Shown here in pieces: positions 30,590 through 32,974 of a stretch of 32,974 nt of DNA. Position 1 is the stretch's first letter. Each line of letters opens with the position of its first letter. The DNA comes from Chara braunii (Eukaryota > Streptophyta > Charophyceae > Charales > Characeae): assembly GCA_003427395.1 (NCBI GenBank), contig BFEA01000072.1, positions 3,160,426 through 3,193,399 of the forward strand, read 5' to 3'. The notes beneath the pieces are model-generated. The model did no database searches. It was not told where the DNA came from and saw only the letters and a program-made list of their open reading frames with translations. The translations under genes and the position numbers were made by a program.

Positions 30590-31468
30590 AATGTATGTTT
30601 CCTTGTTCTATCGGTAGATTTGTTCGATTTTAGCTCATCTTATTGATGGAAATTGAGCAAGGTAGCCACATTGTTGGAGACTTACCTGTAGGCTAGTGCG
30701 TTGTTCTGCGACGCCACTCGGACAACAAGCGCAGAGCCCCCTTCACAAGTCGAGACACCTCCCACCACTTCGTTAAACGGAAAACTCCGTCGTGTGAGTG
30801 CCGTCACGAAGGCAACACCACCACAGAATCACAACCGCTCTTCCCAAGCCTGCGAAATGAGCGATGGCTAAGTGATGATCCACAAGCCAACACCACCGCA
30901 TAGGAAAGCCCTGACAGCTGCGACTGTCACCGATGTCGAGCAAGCTGTCGTGAAAAACCTTCTGAGCGAGACGACTCGAAGACCGAACTTCGCTGCCAAG
31001 ATCTTCCTTTGACTACCATGAAACGACTCACCCGTCCCTCGCAAACTGAAAACCACCCGACGTGTGTGCAGAGAGTCCCTCGTAATTCAAGTACAAGGTC
31101 CCCAAAACCACGCTTGGAATACCGTGACTGCCATCATCGACTACCAGGGCAGGTACGTCATTTTTCCTTCTCCTCTTCCTCTCCTCTTCCTCCTCCTTCT
31201 TCTTCTCTCTCCGCTTCTTCTCCTACTAACGCACTACTTTGCTTGTCTGCTTGTGCTACCCCGACGCCTGTCTCCCGTTTTGCACATCTGCGCTCGTCCT
31301 TCCGCACGCTCCCTCTTTTTCGGATGTCCTCCGCGGGAGATCTCAGTGTTGGGGCGGATCCAGCTCTATCGGGATCTCTTCGCGATCCGCATTCTCTCGC
31401 AGAATCTGACCTGAGCTCGGAGCCAGATTCACGAGAGTAAGTCTAAGTGTGTCTAACCACGGGACCCG
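30590..31468. other. No proven gene; possible first exon at its end
   Basis: 31160-31310 is strongly pyrimidine-rich. It is followed by an ATG at 31325 that opens a mixed-composition frame up to a GTAAGT donor-like site at 31437. See the corresponding finding. No homology is recognised. Confidence 0.3.
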
Positions 31469-31486
31469 AAAAAAAAAAAAAAAAAA
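31469..31486 (+). repeat. Poly-A run
   Basis: About 18 A followed by A-rich sequence to 31545. It could be a retroposon tail ending in this orientation, but no body is identified upstream. Confidence 0.8.
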
Positions 31487-31573
31487 GTAGAAAGAAGTGG
31501 AATCTAACTAATAACAAAAGAAAAATAAAAGAAAAAAAAGAAAAACAGAGAATCCTACTACTAACTATCCCAT

Positions 31574-31650
31574 TGTGCCAACTATCACAACGGTTGTAAC
31601 TGTATCTGACCTCGGTACGGAGGTCACGGGTTCAAGCCCCAAGTGACAGT
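31574..31650 (+). mobile_element. tRNA-like SINE head or tRNA pseudogene (plus strand)
   Basis: TATCACAACGGT (31583-31594) fits a degenerate A box. GGGTTCAAGCCCC (31628-31640) is a strong B box whose GGG/CCC arms enclose a TTCAAGC loop. The spacing is about 33 nt. The acceptor stem is not evident, so a functional tRNA is unlikely. Confidence 0.6.
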
Positions 31651-31672
31651 GCACAGACAAAAAATGTTTGCG

Positions 31673-31724
31673 GAGCTCCTTCATAAAAAGGAGCTCGCTC
31701 AAGGTCGGGGGATTTGTTCCCGAC
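31673..31724. repeat. Two adjacent perfect hairpins 3' of the tRNA-like head
   Basis: GAGCTCCTT (31673-31681) pairs with AAGGAGCTC (31688-31696), 9 bp with a 6-nt loop. GTCGGG (31704-31709) pairs with CCCGAC (31719-31724), 6 bp with a 9-nt loop. They may be part of the body of the SINE-like element upstream. Confidence 0.7.
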
Positions 31725-31729
31725 ACCCT

Positions 31730-32703
31730 TCGCTTAATAGTCTTGTGCCTAAACCTAAAGAGTTAGCTCCTTCTTGGGATAAAAGGGGAGCAGCCCAGTT
31801 ATATGTAGTGTACTGGGGCTCAACCCACCTAGTGGCGTGAACCCGTTTCTAAGTCTGTGTGTGCGCATGCTTGTTGATTCGAATGCTTGTCTGAGTGTTT
31901 TTCGGCCTGAGTGTGTATGTGACCCACAAGGGCACTTTGGTCGGTCGGAAGGCCCGAAGTGTTGATACTTACCTGCAGCTGTGATATTGAGGCTGTGGTG
32001 GGGAAAAACTCAAATGGTGGGGAAAAGGGCCCCTCCACTCTGTAAGGGCAATGGAATACTCAAGTAGTATGTAGGTCGGTATCACACCAAGTAAAGGTAG
32101 TAGGTGTGCTCGATATTCGAGCCCACGATGGAATGAACCACTCGGTTTTCCGTATACTGCCGGCTTGACGTTTGTGAACTAGGGCTAGTCAATTGATTGA
32201 TTCGGCCACGTGGACAAAATTTTAACCATTCTCTTATGCGACTTCTACAGCTTGGCTGACTCTCCATCCTTCGTGGTAGGATGTTTCGATTACTAACCCC
32301 TGCTACCCATACACCTTGGATTCATTGATCGGAGATCCTATCAAGGCGCCGCCTTAGGATAGTGTTTCCCCGTACTACAGTTCACACCGGCTCTATCATA
32401 GCAGACGTTTACGTTACTATGCCCACTGTAAAAACAAGGGCAAATACCCTTGTAAGGGTACTTGTTCCAACAACGCGCACCGCAATGACTTCCAACATAA
32501 GATTTCTTATGTGTCCCTATTTCACATACTTCACTCAAGAGATAAATGAAGAGTGTCACGAAAGTCCTACTTGTTGATACGACATAGCTGCTTAAGCAGT
32601 TAAGTGCCGTCTTTGTGATAATTAATATAGGTGTTCTTAAAAATGTTAAAAGATTTGTGAAGGTTGTTTTTAAAGTGATAGGGGGATTTTTTTACCGACA
32701 TTG
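31730..32703. other. No recognised gene
   Basis: Mixed sequence with short open frames on both strands. No repeats or promoter elements are identified. TAAGGGT-type pieces near 32440-32460 are too few to be telomeric. Confidence 0.4.
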
Positions 32704-32974
32704 CAGGGTTGCACCGGTGCCGACCGCCGACCCCGACCTCCGACCGTTTTGTCCCGACCGATCGGGGCTGACCGGTCGACGGTCTGCCGACTAGTCAGAA
32801 AACAGGCATCCGCTGCTTTTTTTTTTTTTCTGATTGCGCAGCCTTACTGCGCTTGCTGAGTACAACCCAAATCCGCAGAGAAAGTTTTTGGGATGGGGGA
32901 GGGGTATGGGGGGTTGGAGTTGGAGCATACCTGCGGCGCAAGTGTGCTGCTCACCGATGCGTAAAAAAAAAAAG
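32704..32974 (+). mobile_element. Possible second hAT-like element, left end only
   Basis: CAGGGTTGCACC at 32704 opens a GC-rich segment with many CCGACC/CGACC motifs up to 32792, followed by T-rich and mixed sequence. The layout matches the left end at 27727: CAGGGT, then short GC-rich subterminal motifs. The right end is outside the window, so neither the inverted repeat nor the target duplication can be checked. Confidence 0.4.

Noticed and set aside
32435-32465. Telomere-like repeat
   Set aside because: Only isolated AAGGG/TAAGGG pieces, not a tandem array.

Overview
The window is eukaryotic nuclear DNA with a high load of repeats. It has long (GT)n, (GA)n and (AAT)n microsatellites, tRNA-derived SINE heads with RNA polymerase III A and B boxes, a decayed Ty3/gypsy retrotransposon, a hAT-like non-autonomous DNA transposon, several tandem arrays and one N-filled assembly gap. 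I see no intact protein-coding gene, rRNA or CRISPR, and no bacterial-style operon. The species cannot be fixed from sequence alone. A large-genome plant or streptophyte alga fits, but that is a guess.

Layout. 1-3.6 kb is pyrimidine-rich, with a GCC/GCT microsatellite, a 126-bp duplication and a long imperfect palindrome. 3.6-8.7 kb holds microsatellites, three minus-strand tRNA-like SINE heads, a 32-bp tandem array, an 84-bp duplication, a 38-bp repeat and a 53-nt G run. 11.0-12.0 kb carries dispersed copies of a short repeat, also present at 7.4 kb, that resembles a hammerhead ribozyme core. 13.4-13.8 kb has duplicated segments that differ in one pair only by CpG-to-TpG type changes.

14.5-16.4 kb, and probably on to about 17.7 kb, is an old minus-strand Ty3/gypsy pol pseudogene. 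RT, RNase H and traces of integrase can be read across many stops and frameshifts. Its YLDD box has become YLYH, and it contains an internal tandem duplication of the RT thumb. 19.7-19.9 kb has a 21-N gap flanked by identical 47-bp sequence, probably an unmerged contig overlap. 21.5-22.4 kb is a diverged 580-bp-offset duplication with a tRNA-like A box in each copy. 23.7-24.2 kb is an array with a period of about 134 bp whose half-units each fold into a two-stem hairpin, with paired base changes between copies.

25-32.9 kb returns to microsatellites and transposon remnants. The clearest is a 765-bp hAT-like element at 27727-28491, set inside an AAT microsatellite, with terminal CAGGGT and an apparent 8-bp target duplication. 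A second CAGGGT-type end at 32704 runs out of the window. The strongest candidates for something undescribed are the covarying hairpin array and the hammerhead-like repeat family. Both rest on reading by eye and need folding and genome-wide searches.
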